Source: Zingiber officinale (lineage: Eukaryota > Streptophyta > Magnoliopsida > Zingiberales > Zingiberaceae). Taken from it: 64,000 nt of DNA. This document shows positions 23,427 to 37,600 of this stretch, in pieces; positions within the stretch are counted from its first letter, which is position 1, and the number at the start of each line of letters is the position of its first letter. Below the pieces are notes generated by a model. That model ran no database searches. It had not been told where the DNA came from and saw only the letters and a program-made list of their open reading frames with translations. Location: assembly GCF_018446385.1 (NCBI RefSeq), contig NC_055987.1, positions 9,013,705-9,077,704 of the forward strand, written 5' to 3'. Position numbers and translations under genes: made by a program.

Positions 23427-26400
23427 GTACCCCGTACCTCATAAAAAGTTCGTCCTCGAACTTTAAAATAGTTACATCAGGTGGCACTGAACTTTCGGCT
23501 GAGTGCATCGGCCACTTTGTTCGCCTTCCCTGGGTGATAAAGAATCTCGCAGTCGTAATCTTTAACTAACTCGAGCCATCGGCGTTGCCTCATATTTAGG
23601 TCTTTTTGCGTGAAGAAATATTTCAGACTCTGATTGTCGATATAAATTTTACACTGAGCTCCATATAAATAATGTCTCCATATTTTGATAGCGAAGACCA
23701 CGGCTGCTAGTTCTAAGTCGTGAATGGGATAATTCTTCTCATGTTCTTTAAGTTGTCTTGAAGCGTAGGCAATAACTTTGCCATCTTGCATGAGTACAGC
23801 TCCAAGTCCTGTGATGGAAGCATCGCTGTACATATCAAGCCTTTATTGGTTTCCGGAAGAGTAAGAATCGGAGCACTGGTCAGTCTCCTTTTTAATTCCA
23901 CGAAACTCTCCTCGCAAGCTTCTGTCCATTCATACTTTGTATTTTTCTTGGTGAGGGTTGTCATAGGAGCTGCGATTTTGGAGAAATTCTCTACAAATTT
24001 CCTGTAATAACCTGCTAGTCCGAGAAAACTCCTGACTTCGCTGGCATTCTTTGGTCGATTCCAGCTATTCACAGCTTCGATTTTACTTGGATCCACCATA
24101 ACTCCATCTTTGGAGATGACATGACCTAGAAATATTACCCGGTCAAGCCAAAACTCGCATTTGGAGAATTTTGCATATAGTTGTTTCTCTTGAAAGATCT
24201 GTAGTACAGTATTCAGGTGTTTGACATGTTCTTCTGGAGTTCTCGAGTAGATAAGTATATCGTCAATGAAGACGATCATAAATTTATCAAGATATGCCGT
24301 AAATACTCGATTCATCAGGTCCATAAATACTGCAGGAGCGTTGGTTACTCCGAAAGGCATAACTATGAACTCATAGTGTCCATATCGGGTTCGAAATGTC
24401 GTTTTTGGTATATCATCTGGTTTCACCTTCACTTGATGATAACCGGATCGTAGATCTATCTTTGAGAAAACAGTCTTACCCTTCAGTTGATCGAACAGGT
24501 CATCGATCCGTGGGAGTGGGTACCGATTCTTGATCGTCACATTATTCAGCGCTCGGTAGTCTATACACATTCGCATAGACCCATCCTTCTTCTTTACGAA
24601 TAGCACTGGAGCTCCCCATGGAGAGTGACTAGGACGAATAAGTCCCTTGTCGAGTAATTCGGATAACTGTTCCTGAAGTTCCTTTAATTCAGCCGGAGCC
24701 ATACGATAAGGTGCTTTCGAAATCGGCTGAGTACCAGGAATCAATTCGATTCCGAATTCTATCTCTCTGTCAGGGGCCAACCCTGGTAGTTCATCAGGAA
24801 ATACTTTTGGGTAGTTGCATACTACTCTGACGTCTTCTAACTTCGGGTCTTTGATTTGATTGGTATCAACCACGTGTGCTAGAAACCCCATACATCCTTT
24901 ATCTAACATCTTTTGTGCTTTAATAGATGACAATAACTTCTTCGTTCCTTCTGATTCTCCGTAAAATTCAAACTCTGGTTCATTTTCGGGTCGGAAAATC
25001 ACTTTTCTTTTGCGACACTCGATTGAAGCGCCGTACTTGCTAAGGAAATCCATGCCCAAAATTATGTCATAATCCTGCATATCGAGTACTATCAAATTGC
25101 AGTAGAGTTCTCTGTTTGCGATCCGAATGAGTACTGCTTGCAGCATGTGGTCCGATGGCATAATCTCCCCGGATGGTAAGGTTGTTAAGAACGTGTCCTC
25201 TAGAGTTCGGAGTGGTATATCTAGCTTCTTCATAAAAGGCGTTGAGACGAACGAATGTGTTGCCCCGGTATCAAATAATACTACAACATACTGATTGTAA
25301 ATAAGTAGCTGACCTGTGACAACAGTAGAGGCGTTCGCCACGTCTTCCTGGGTAAGTGAGTAGATTCTGGCATCGGTCATAGTGGGAGGGGCCTCCAATA
25401 TTCCTTGGCTGATTGAAGTCCCTTCTATGGCAGCTTGCATCTGGTGAAGCTGTGCGGGGGCACTCCTGTTCTGGAAGTTCTGCGAAGGTGGTGCCTGAGG
25501 CTGAGTAGGGCAATCTCTCATCAAATGACCTTCCTTTCCACAGTTGTAGCACTTTATGGTGCTCAGACGACATACTCCAGAATGCATCTTCCCACATGTG
25601 ACACACTGAGGGTACTTGGTCTGCTTATTGGCCGGACCACCTTTCGTTTTATTCCACTGTTTCCTCTTTCCACCTGAGCTTTCTTTCCAGTCGGTTCTGG
25701 TATTGTGCGATTTTTGTGCTCCGGTCAGTGCTTGGTTCTTGCCCTTGTTCATTGCTTCCTGATAGTGCTCGGTAATCAGGGCACTGCTGACTAGCTCCTC
25801 TGCAGTCTGTGGTCTATTAACTCCGCCGGCTACGTTCAGAGCTATCTCGGGTCGGAGCATCTTTAACATTAACCGGACCCTTTCTTTTTCAGTTTGGACC
25901 AGTTCTGGGCACAGTCGGGCTAGGCGGTTGAACCTCTTAACGACTTCATTAACTAACAGATCACCTTGCCGGAACTCAGTGAACTCGTCATAGTGCTTGT
26001 TGGTCACTCGCATATGGAAGAATTCCTCTAAGAACTCTGTCTCAAAATTTGTCCACTGCATTTGGTTTATTTGTCTTTTCGCCTTTACTCTGTCCCACCA
26101 CATCCGGGCATCTCCGGTAAGACAGAACGACGCGCATTTGACCTTCTCGTGTTCAGGCCAATCCAATAATTCCATTATGTTCTCCACGGTTTTGAGCCAG
26201 GCTTGCGCATCCCATGGTTCACAGTTTCCCGAGAATGCTTCCGGCTTAAGCCTTTGCCACTGAATCAGATAGGCCTCTTGTCGGACCATCGGAGTAGGGG
26301 CTGCCGGGGGCACTGGTGCGACTGTAGGTACAACAGGTAGTGGATTCACCGGTGGGGTGACTGGGTTGCCTTGCTGACCCATCAAGGTAGTGATCAGCTG

Positions 26401-26981
26401 CTGTTGCTCTGCGATCTGATGCTGGAGGTCTGCGACTACCTGTGTCAGATCTGGTGGAGTCACTGTTCCTCCGGTTCGGGCATTGCGTGTCCTAACCATG
26501 TTTATTTAAATAAGGACAAATGGACTAGTGTAAGTGGTTATCGTTTTTAGCCAATCTAACCTATTGTTTTGTTTCTATCTATTTGTTCTGGTATTATTCC
26601 TAACCTACCAATATGTAATCCTAATCCAATTTATAACTAAAAGTATAGAATAAAGCATCAAACATAAGCAAGTAGAACATGAAACTAAAGCATAAACAAC
26701 ATAAGGAAAAATAAGAAATATAATGACAAACAATGTAACATAAGGAAATAAAGCATAAGCAATGTAGTAAAGAAAATGAAGCATAGGCAATATAACAAGA
26801 AAGAAAAAAAATAAAGCATAAGTCATATAATCATGAAAATTAAGCATAAACATTTAACAAGAAAATTAAACATAAGCATATAACAAGTAAATTTAGTATA
26901 AACATTCTTACTTGGAGCGGCAGGTAGGAGGCTTGATGTGTGTGTAATGAGCTGGCAATAACTTTGGCTCTGATACCAACC
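23427..26981 (-). mobile_element. Gypsy body B (gag-protease-RT-RNase H)
   Basis: A 3555-bp interior with its primer-binding site at 26966-26978 next to LTR 3. Coding region 23477-26499. Approximate positions on the minus strand: gag to about 25700, zinc knuckle near 25510-25555, protease DTG near 25248-25277, RT with FIDDILIYS near 24245-24275, RNase H about 23480-23840. The best preserved copy, with about one break and a frame of 928 codons. No integrase is seen. Confidence 0.92.
23477..26499 (-). pseudogene. Gypsy gag-pol region, copy B (fossil, best preserved)
   Basis: Gag and pol lie in one continuous frame for most of the length, so the family seems to make one gag-pol polyprotein without a frameshift. 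The N-terminus is [20 protein letters not shown], followed by a short coiled coil rich in Gln. Then come the gag core, zinc knuckle, protease, RT and RNase H, ending [11 protein letters not shown]. About one break. Confidence 0.9.
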
Positions 26982-29900
26982 TGTAACGCCCGCCCTCCCT
27001 GCTAACCCTAAGGGACGGGGCTACGATACTCAACGTACATATTACAGCGGAAGACTTAAAATCATTTTTCTTGGTTTAATAAAAACCGAACTACACTAAT
27101 ATGGTTTCCATAACATGATAACAAGTTAAATAAAAACATAACATCAAGTCAACCATGTAGTACTACAATTTATGAAACCAAAGTGTAATTCCTAAAAGTT
27201 CTTAAAGCAGGTTCTTATTTGGTTGCCTAGCCACCGCCACACACATCTCTTTGCCTCTCCTGCTGCTCCTTTAGCTCATCCAGCTTTTTCCTTTATCTGT
27301 GGTACAAGGAAAGTAAGCTATGAGCACTCATGGCTCAGTAAGTTCCTTTCCAACTCACTAAAATCAAAAATCATTACATAATCAAAGAATATATCAACAT
27401 AACATGATCTCAACTAGTCATGGCATCACATATCATACTCTTTAAGCATATCTTGCAACATAACAAATCATAATTAGTCATGGCATCTCATCTCTTAAAG
27501 GATAGCATGAAATATAGCATAATCATATCTAATCATGGCATCTCATCTCTTAAAGCATAGCATGAAACATATCATAGTCATATCTAAGCATGGCATATCA
27601 TAAATCATAGCATTATCACAACATGATCATAAAGTATATGCAATATGATTTTGAAAACATGTATCCGAAAAAACATGTGTATGTCTCATGATCTTTAAAA
27701 CCATTTCTTCTTACATATATACTTGAACATAATATCAACATATTCAGGGCCCCGGCTTGTACCATACATACATAACATAAATGCGCGCATCCTAAGTATA
27801 TCCAAGGTAGCAAGTCTTGAATCATACTAGGAACTAGGTCAAGATCACAAAGCATAGCCTAGGGGCATACTTAAAGAGTCCATCCCTTATCAGCCTAGAT
27901 CACAAAGCAAGGCCTAGGAACGTACTAAGGAGCTCATCCCTTATTAGCCTAGATCACAAAGCAAGGCTTAGGGCGTACTAAGGAGCCCATCCCTTATTAG
28001 CCTAGATCACAAAGCAAGGCCTATAGACTGATTAGGAGTCCACCCTTGGTACAAGCCTTACAAAGTAAAGTAGCATGTATAAAAATGCATCATTTATTCA
28101 CATAGCATAGCATAAAAGTATGCATCACTTAGGCATACATTATGTCATAAAAGTATGCATCACTTAGGCATACATCATATTATAAAAAGTATGCATCACT
28201 TAGGCATGCATCATGTCTTGAGAAAGTATGCATCACTTAGGCATACATCATATCATAAAAAGTATGCATCACTTAGGCATACATCATATCATAAAAAGTA
28301 TGCATCACTTAGGCATACATCATGTCTTGAGAAAGTATGCATCACTTAGGCATACATCATATCATAAAAAGTATGCATCACTTAGGCATACATCATGTCT
28401 TAAGAAAGCATGCATATTTCTATCCACATAACATATCATAAAAACAAGCATATTCCAAGCACATAGCATATCATTAAGCATGCATATTTCTACTCACATA
28501 GCATATCATAAAAGTATGCATATTCTAAGCACATAGCATATCATTTAAACATGCATATTTCTAAGCACATAACATATCATTAAAACATGCATATCTCTAT
28601 CCACATATCATATCATAAAAAGGTATTAATCACAAGCATACATGGTTAAGCATAAGGGTGTATCATGTGATTATACTATCATAAGAAACATGGTAACATA
28701 GTTAACTTGGGTTCTAAGCTTCCTAAACCCTTGGGTTCCTATCATGGCCGAACCCCCTTAGGTCTCAATTTAGGTAAAAACAACTTCCAAGCATGTGAAA
28801 CCTAAATTATCATTACATGAATTTCATAGGAAGCATTATAAGTATGATTTACTTGGTTTCTAAGTTCTCCAAGTCCTTAAACTCATGTGGCCGAACCCTA
28901 TCAGTATATAAACAAGGTCCCAAATGTCATGAAAGCATGGAAACCTTAAACCATATTTATAGCAGTTTTTCCAAGTAACATAGTAAGCATATTGAGCTAG
29001 TTCCTAAGTCCTTCAAGCCCTTAACATATGTCATGGTCAAACTTTTAACAAGTGTTTATTAGGGCTAAAAACAAACATACAAGCATGTGAACTTGAACTA
29101 ACATCATGTATAAATTCATAACAAGACATTATACAACATGTATGGCCGAAACTTACCCTAGCCTCAATTAGGTCATTAAACAACATATAGCATGGGAACT
29201 TTGTCTTTCTACTTATCATATTCCATGTAAAGTGACATAAGCATATTTAATTCTTGTTCTAGGGTTTCTAGGGCATCTATTCCTTCATGGCCGAAACATA
29301 CAATGGTCCATTTAGGTCATGGAAAAATTATACAAGCATGTGACACAATCAACACATTATCCTATTTTCATAAGAAGCACTTTTAACACATTTGGTTCCA
29401 TTTCTAAGGCCTCTAGGTCTTTTAAACCCTACTTGGCCGAAACTCAACAGTATATAAACTTGCTTCAAATAGCCTAAAAGCATAAGAAATCATACAAGTT
29501 TCATAGCATGTATAAAGACAAACATAATAAACATACATGTGAATTGTGTCTTAGGCTTCCTAGGTTTCTTTCCCTTTTTCTTTTATTTTTCCTCATGGCC
29601 GAAACCTACCAATCTTTAAACTAGGTTTTAAGTGGCCTAAAGCATGGAAAACCTAAGTAAGTTTCATGGCAAAAATTACTAAGAACATCATATACAAAGT
29701 TGGTTCATAAACAAGCTAGGACCCTTGTGATCTTACATGTCATATATCATGTAACTAATTTTCCTATACTCAATTTAAACATAAGAACATTAAACAACTT
29801 TCATATCATAATATCACAGAGGTCTTGAGTATATTAGAATTTTGTTTAAGCTTTTCTAAACTATCCATCTTATCATGGCCGAAAATCTAAAATAAGAGTT

Positions 29901-31106
29901 CATGAATTTCTAGCAATGTTCAACATGCAATTCTTTAAGAAAACTCTATATTCTATCATACAAACATGGTTACTTAAATTTAAAGGTCTTCCTAACCCTA
30001 AGCCCTTTTCTTGGCCGAAACATATAAATGCATTTCTTTTGGTTCCAAGTAGCTTTTAAGCAAGAAAACCAATAAAAGATCCTTAATAGTTCATGGAGAG
30101 AATCTTGCACTAGTTTGGTTACACAATATTTTCCCTAACCTCTTTAAAATATTTTTGGCCGAAATTCTAGGGTTAGGTACTCCTCTGATCAAGCATCATT
30201 TAGGTATAAAAACATGAAGAAAATCCTTCCTACATAGCATAGAAAAATATCATGAAATAAGGACTTGTTTAAACCTTCCTAGATTTGAAAACCCTTTCTT
30301 TGGCCGAATTTTTCTTAAATTCTTTCCTAGGTTTTCTAATCCTTATAAAATCAGAAAATCACATAAAAAGCCTTGTACCACAGGTGAGGGGAAGCTTACA
30401 TCCTTTTCGCTTGTGGATCTAAGGTATGGTGATGGAAGAAGTAGCCTCTTCTTCTAATTCCTTTCCCTTGATTCCCTTGCTAAGTCCTCCTTGTATCTTA
30501 GGCTTTCTTAGGGGAAAAACCTTGGCGTTGGGGCCGAAGATGGAGGAGAGGGACTGATGGTTTCGGTGAGGGAGAGGAAGAATGAGAGAAAATGAGAGAA
30601 AAATAAACTTCTCTTTTCTTGCTCTCTTTTATGTTAAGGGGGCAGAGGTAGCAAAATTGATTTTTACTTTCCTTCTCCCTTAGCCTTTTTTTCTATTTCC
30701 TATTTATTTTATTTATTCATTTATTCTTACCATTCATGATGAAATAAGGGGGATTGAATCCTCTTAATTCCCTCTTTAAATTTTCGGCAAAAACAAAGAG
30801 GAAGAGGGAGAGAAAGGGAGGAAGGCAAGTTGCCTTTCTCTTACTCCTTTCTTGTTTTCTTTTGGCTAGCTTTTACTCTTACCTTTATCATGAGTTTCCC
30901 TCCTTTGTTATCAACATCTTCTCTCTATCCCAATTGGTTTCTACTAATTAATTCTATGAAATATAATATAAGAGGTTCATGGTTCAATCCTTGACCTCCT
31001 CTTTTTTTTATTTCATTTTATTTTTGCTTCAACTCACTTCCTATTATTTTTCTAAGGAAAAATCCCACATTCATATATTTATCTTACAGGCTTAGTGGGT
31101 ATTACA
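26982..31106 (-). repeat. Gypsy LTR 3 (inner, shared by bodies B and C)
   Basis: A 4125-bp LTR, nearly identical to LTRs 2 and 4. It has eight copies of the AGTATGCATCACTTAGGC unit (about 28110-28410), the largest number among the four, and fewer copies of the ATCATATCTAATCATGGC unit. Confidence 0.93.
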
Positions 31107-34100
31107 GTACCCCGTACCTCATAAAAAGTTCGTCCTCGAACTTTAAAATAGTTACATCAGGTGGCACTGAACTTTCGGCTGAGTGCATCGGCCACTTTGT
31201 TCGCCTTCCCTGGGTGATAAAGAATCTCGCAGTCGTAATCTTTAACTAACTCGAGCCATCGGCGTTGCCTCATATTTAGGTCTTTTTGCGTGAAGAAATA
31301 TTTCAGACTCTGATGGTCGATATAAATTTTACACTGAGCTCCATATAAATAATGTCTCCATATTTTGATAGCGAAGACCACGGCTGCTAGTTCTAAGTCG
31401 TGAATGGGATAATTCTTCTCATGTTCTTTAAGTTGTCTTGAAGCGTAGGCAATAACTTTGCCATCTTGCATGAGTACAGCTCCAAGTCCTGTGATGGAAG
31501 CATCGCTGTACATATCGAAGCCTTTATTGGTTTCCGGAAGAGTAAGAATCGGAGCACTGGTCAGTCTCCTTTTTAATTCCACGAAACTCTCCTCGCAAGC
31601 TTCTGTCCATTCATACTTTGTATTTTTCTTGGTGAGGGTTGTCATAGGAGCTGCGATTTTGGAGAAATTCTCTACAAATTTCCTGTAATAACCTGCTAGT
31701 CCGAGAAAACTCCTGACTTCGCTGGCATTCTTTGGTCGATTCCAGCTATTCACAGCTTCGATTTTACTTGGATCCACCATAACTCCATCTTAGGAGATGA
31801 CATGACCTAGAAATATTACCCGGTCAAGCCAAAACTCGCATTTGGAGAATTTTGCATATAGTTGTTTCTCTTGAAAGATCTGTAGTACAGTATTCAGGTG
31901 TTTGACATGTTCTTCTGGAGTTCTCGAGTAGATAAGTATATCGTCAATGAAGACGATCACAAATTTATCAAGATATGCCGTAAATACTCGATTCATCAGG
32001 TCCATAAATACTGCAGGAGCGTTGGTTACTCCGAAAGGCATAACTATGAACTCATAGTGTCCATATCGGGTTCGAAATGCCGTTTTTGGTATATCATCTG
32101 GTTTCACCTTTACTTGATGATAACCGGATCGTAGATCTATCTTTGAGAAAACAGTCTTACCCTTCAGTTGATCGAACAGGTCATCGATCCGTGGGAGTGG
32201 GTACCGATTCTTGATCGTCACATTATTCAGCGCTCGGTAGTCTATACACATTCGCATAGACCCATCCTTCTTCTTTACGAATAGCACTGGAGCTCCCCAT
32301 GGAGAGTGACTAGGACGAATAAGTCCCTTGTCGAGTAATTCGGATAACTGTTCCTGAAGTTCCTTTAATTCAGCCGGAGCCATACGATAAGGTGCTTTCG
32401 AAATCGGCTGAGTACCAGGAATCAATTCGATTCCGAATTCTATCTCTCTGTCAGGGGCCAACCCTGGTAGTTCATCAGGAAATACTTTTGGGTAGTTGCA
32501 TACTACTCTGACGTCTTCTAACTTCGGGTCTTTGATTTGATTGGTATCAACCACGTGTGCTAGAAACCCCATACATCCTTTATCTAACATCTTTTGTGCT
32601 TTAATAGATGACAATAACTTCTTCGTTCCTTCTGATTCTCCGTAAAATTCAAACTCTGGTTCATTTTCGGGTCGGAAAATCACTTTTCTTTTGCGACACT
32701 CGATTGAAGCGCCGTACTTGCTAAGGAAATCCATGCCCAAAATTATGTCATAATCCTGCATATCGAGTACTATCAAATTGCAGTAGAGTTCTCTGTTTGC
32801 GATCCGAATGAGTACTGCTTGCAGCATGTGGTCCGATGGCATAATCTCCCCGGATGGTAAGGTTGTTAAGAACGTGTCCTCTAGAGTTCGGAGTGGTATA
32901 TCTAGCTTCTTCATAAAAGGCGTTGAGACGAACGAATGTGTTGCCCCGGTATCAAATAATACTACAACATACTGATTGTAAATAAGTAGCTGACCTGTGA
33001 CAACAGTAGAGGCGTTCGCCACGTCTTCCTGGGTAAGTGAGTAGATTCTGGCATCGGTCATAGTGGGAGGGGCCTCCAATATTCCTTGGCTGATTGAAGT
33101 CCCTTCTATGGCAGCTTGCATCTGGTGAAGCTGTGCGGGGGCACTCCTGTTCTGGAAGTTCTGCGAAGGTGGTGCCTGAGGCTGAGTAGGGCAATCTCTC
33201 ATCAAATGACCTTCCTTTCCACAGTTGTAGCACTTTATGGTGCTCAGACGACATACTCCAGAATGCATCTTCCCACATGTGACACACTGAGGGTACTTGG
33301 TCTGCTTATTGGCCGGACCACCTTTCGTTTTATTCCACTGTTTCCTCTTTCCACCTGAGCTTTCTTTCCAGTCGGTTCTGGTATTGTGCGATTTTTGTGC
33401 TCCGGTCAGTGCTTGGTTCTTGCCCTTGTTCATTGCTTCCTGATAGTGCTCGGTAATCAGGGCACTGCTGACTAGCTCCTCTGCAGTCTGTGGTCTATTA
33501 ACTCCGCCGGCTACGTTCAGAGCTATCTCGGGTCGGAGCATCTTTAACATTAACCGGACCCTTTCTTTTTCAGTTCGGACCAGTTCTGGGCACAGTCGGG
33601 CTAGGCGGTTGAACCTCTTAACGGCTTCATTAACTGACAGATCACCTTGCCGGAACTCAGTGAACTCGTCATAGTGCTTGTTGGTCACTCGCATATGGAA
33701 GAATTCCTCTAAGAACTCTGTCTCAAAATCTGTCCACTGCATTTGGTTTATTTGTCTTTTCGCCTTTACTCTGTCCCACCACATCCGGGCATCTCCGGTA
33801 AGACAGAACGACGCGCATTTGACCTTCTCGTGTTCAGGCCAATCCAATAATTCCATTATGTTCTCCACGATTTTGAGCCAGGCTTGCGCATCCCATGGTT
33901 CACAGTTTCCCGAGAATGCTTCCGGCTTAAGCCTTTGCCACTGAATCAGATAGGCCTCTTGTCGGACCAGCTGTAGGTACAACAGGTAGTGGATTCACCG
34001 GTGGGGTGACTGGGTTGCCTTGCTGACCCATCAAGGTAGTGATCAGCTGTTGTTGCTCTGCGATCTGATGCTGGAGGTCTGCGACTACCTGTGTCAGATC

Positions 34101-34630
34101 TGGTGGAGTCACTGTTCCTCCGGTTCGGGCATTGCGTGTCCTAACCATGTTTATCTAAATAAGGACAAACAGACTAGTGTAAGTGGTTATCATTTTTAGC
34201 CAATCTAACCTATTGTTTTGTTTCTATCTATTTGTTCTGGTATTATTCCTAACCTACCAATATGTAATCCTAATCCAATTTATAACTAAAAGTATAGAAT
34301 AAAGCATCAAACATAAGCAAGTAGAACATGAAACTAAAGCATAAACAACATAAGGAAAAATAAGAAATATAATGACAAACAATGTAACATAAGGAAATAA
34401 AGCATAAGCAATGTAGTAAAGAAAATGAAGCATAGGCAATATAACAAGAAAGAAAAAAAATAAAGCATAAGTCATATAATCATGAAAATTAAGCATAAAC
34501 ATTTAACAAGAAAATTAAACATAAGCATATAACAAGTAAATTTAGTATAAACATTCTTACTTGGAGCGGCAGGTAGGAGGCTTGATGTGTGTGTAATGAG
34601 CTGGCAATAACTTTGGCTCTGATACCAACC
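31107..34630 (-). mobile_element. Gypsy body C (gag-protease-RT-RNase H)
   Basis: A 3524-bp interior with its primer-binding site at 34615-34627 next to LTR 4. Coding region 31157-34148 with the same domains as copies A and B and no integrase seen. Broken, with about two breaks. Confidence 0.9.
31157..34148 (-). pseudogene. Gypsy gag-pol region, copy C (fossil)
   Basis: Gag, zinc knuckle, protease, RT and RNase H are all recognisable, and the protein is nearly identical to copy B. About two breaks. Confidence 0.88.
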
Positions 34631-37600
34631 TGTAACGCCCGCCCTCCCTGCTAACCCTAAGGGACGGGGCTACGATACTCAACGTACATATTACAGCGGA
34701 AGACTTAAAATCATTTTTCTTGGTTTAATAAAAACCGAACTACACTAATATGGTTTCCATAACATGATAACAAGTTAAATAAAAACATAACATCAAGTCA
34801 ACCATGTAGTACTACAATTTATGAAACCAAAGTGTAATTCCTAAAAGTTCTTAAAGCAGGTTCTTATTTGGTTGCCTAGCCACCGCCACACACATCTCTT
34901 TGCCTCTCCTGCTGCTCCTTTAGCTCATCCAGCTTTTTCCTTTATCTGTGGGACAAGGAAAGTAAGCTATGAGCACTCATGGCTCAGTAAGTTCCTTTCC
35001 AACTCACTAAAATCAAAAATCATTACATAATCAAAGAATATATCAACATAACATGATCTCAACTAGTCATGGCATCACATATCATACTCTTTAAGCATAT
35101 CTTGCAACATAACAAATCATAATTAGTCATGGCATCTCATCTCTTAAAGGATAGCATGAAATATAGCATAATCATATCTAATCATGGCATCTCATCTCTT
35201 AAAGGATAGCATGAAATATAGCATAATCATATCTAATCATGGCATCTCATCTCTTAAAGCATAGCATGAAACATATCATAGTCATATCTAAGCATGGCAT
35301 ATCATAAATCATAGCATTATCACAACATGATCATAAAGTATATGCAATATGATTTTGAAAACATGTATCCGAAAAAACATGTGTATGTCTCATGATCTTT
35401 AAAACCATTTCTTCTTACATATATACTTGAACATAATATCAACATATTCAGGGCCCCGGCTTGTACCATACATACATAACATAAATGCGCGCATCCTAAG
35501 TATATCCAAGGTAGCAAGTCTTGAATCATACTAGGAACTAGGTCAAGATCACAAAGCATAGCCTAGGGGCATACTTAAAGAGTCCATCCCTTATCAGCCT
35601 AGATCACAAAGCAAGGCCTAGGAACGTACTAAGGAGCTCATCCCTTATTAGCCTAGATCACAAAGCAAGGCTTAGGGCGTACTAAGGAGCCCATCCCTTA
35701 TTAGCCTAGATCACAAAGCAAGGCCTATAGACTGATTAGGAGTCCACCCTTGGTACAAGCCTTACAAAGTAAAGTAGCATGTATAAAAATGCATCATTTA
35801 TTCACATAGCATAGCATAAAAGTATGCATCACTTAGGCATACATTATGTCATAAAAGTATGCATCACTTAGGCATACATCATATTATAAAAAGTATGCAT
35901 CACTTAGGCATGCATCATGTCTTGAGAAAGTATGCATCACTTAGGCATACATCATATCATAAAAAGTATGCATCACTTAGGCATACATCATGTCTTGAGA
36001 AAGTATGCATCACTTAGGCATACATCATATCATAAAAAGTATGCATCACTTAGGCATACATCATGTCTTAAGAAAGCATGCATATTTCTATCCACATAAC
36101 ATATCATAAAAACAAGCATATTCCAAGCACATAGCATATCATTAAGCATGCATATTTCTACTCACATAGCATATCATAAAAGTATGCATATTCTAAGCAC
36201 ATAGCATATCATTTAAACATGCATATTTCTAAGCACATAACATATCATTAAAACATGCATATCTCTATCCACATATCATATCATAAAAAGGTATTAATCA
36301 CAAGCATACATGGTTAAGCATAAGGGTGTATCATGTGATTATACTATCATAAGAAACATGGTAACATAGTTAACTTGGGTTCTAAGCTTCCTAAACCCTT
36401 GGGTTCCTATCATGGCCGAACCCCCTTAGGTCTCAATTTAGGTAAAACAACCTCCAAGCATGTGAAACCTAAATTATCATTACATGAATTTCATAGGAAG
36501 CATTATAAGTATGATTTACTTGGTTTCTAAGTTCTCCAAGTCCTTAAACTCATGTGGCCGAACCCTATCAGTATATAAACAAGGTCCCAAATGTCATGAA
36601 AGCATGGAAACCTTAAACCATATTTATAGCAGTTTTTCCAAGTAACATAGTAAGCATATTGAGCTAGTTCCTAAGTCCTTCAAGCCCTTAACATATGTCA
36701 TGGTCAAACTTTTAACAAGTGTTTATTAGGGCTAAAAACAAACATACAAGCATGTGAACTTGAACTAACATCATGTATAAATTCATAACAAGACATTATA
36801 CAACATGTATGGCCGAAACTTACCCTAGCCTCAATTAGGTCATTAAACAACATATAGCATGGGAACTTTGTCTTTCTACTTATCATATTCCATGTAAAGT
36901 GACATAAGCATATTTAATTCTTGTTCTAGGGTTTCTAGGGCATCTATTCCTTCATGGCCGAAACATACAATGGTCCATTTAGGTCATGGAAAAATTATAC
37001 AAGCATGTGACACAATCAACACATTATCCTATTTTCATAAGAAGCACTTTTAACACATTTGGTTCCATTTCTAAGGCCTCTAGGTCTTTTAAACCCTACT
37101 TGGCCGAAACTCAACAGTATATAAACTTGCTTCAAATAGCCTAAAAGCATAAGAAATCATACAAGTTTCATAGCATGTATAAAGACAAACATAATAAACA
37201 TACATGTGAATTGTGTCTTAGGCTTCCTAGGTTTCTTTCCCTTTTTCTTTTATTTTTCCTCATGGCCGAAACCTACCAATCTTTAAACTAGGTTTTAAGT
37301 GGCCTAAAGCATGGAAAACCTAAGTAAGTTTCATGGCAAAAATTACTAAGAACATCATATACAAAGTTGGTTCATAAACAAGCTAGGACCCTTGTGATCT
37401 TACATGTCATATATCATGTAACTAATTTTCCTATACTCAATTTAAACATAAGAACATTAAACAACTTTCATATCATAATATCACAGAGGTCTTGAGTATA
37501 TTAGAATTTTGTTTAAGCTTTTCTAAACTATCCATCTTATCATGGCCGAAAATCTAAAATAAGAGTTCATGAATTTCTAGCAATGTTCAACATGCAATTC

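Noticed and set aside
28155-28431. Repetitive ORFs reading MHHLGIHHIIKS in LTR 3
   Set aside because: They are translations of the AGTATGCATCACTTAGGC tandem unit. Open frames follow from the repeat length, not from selection.
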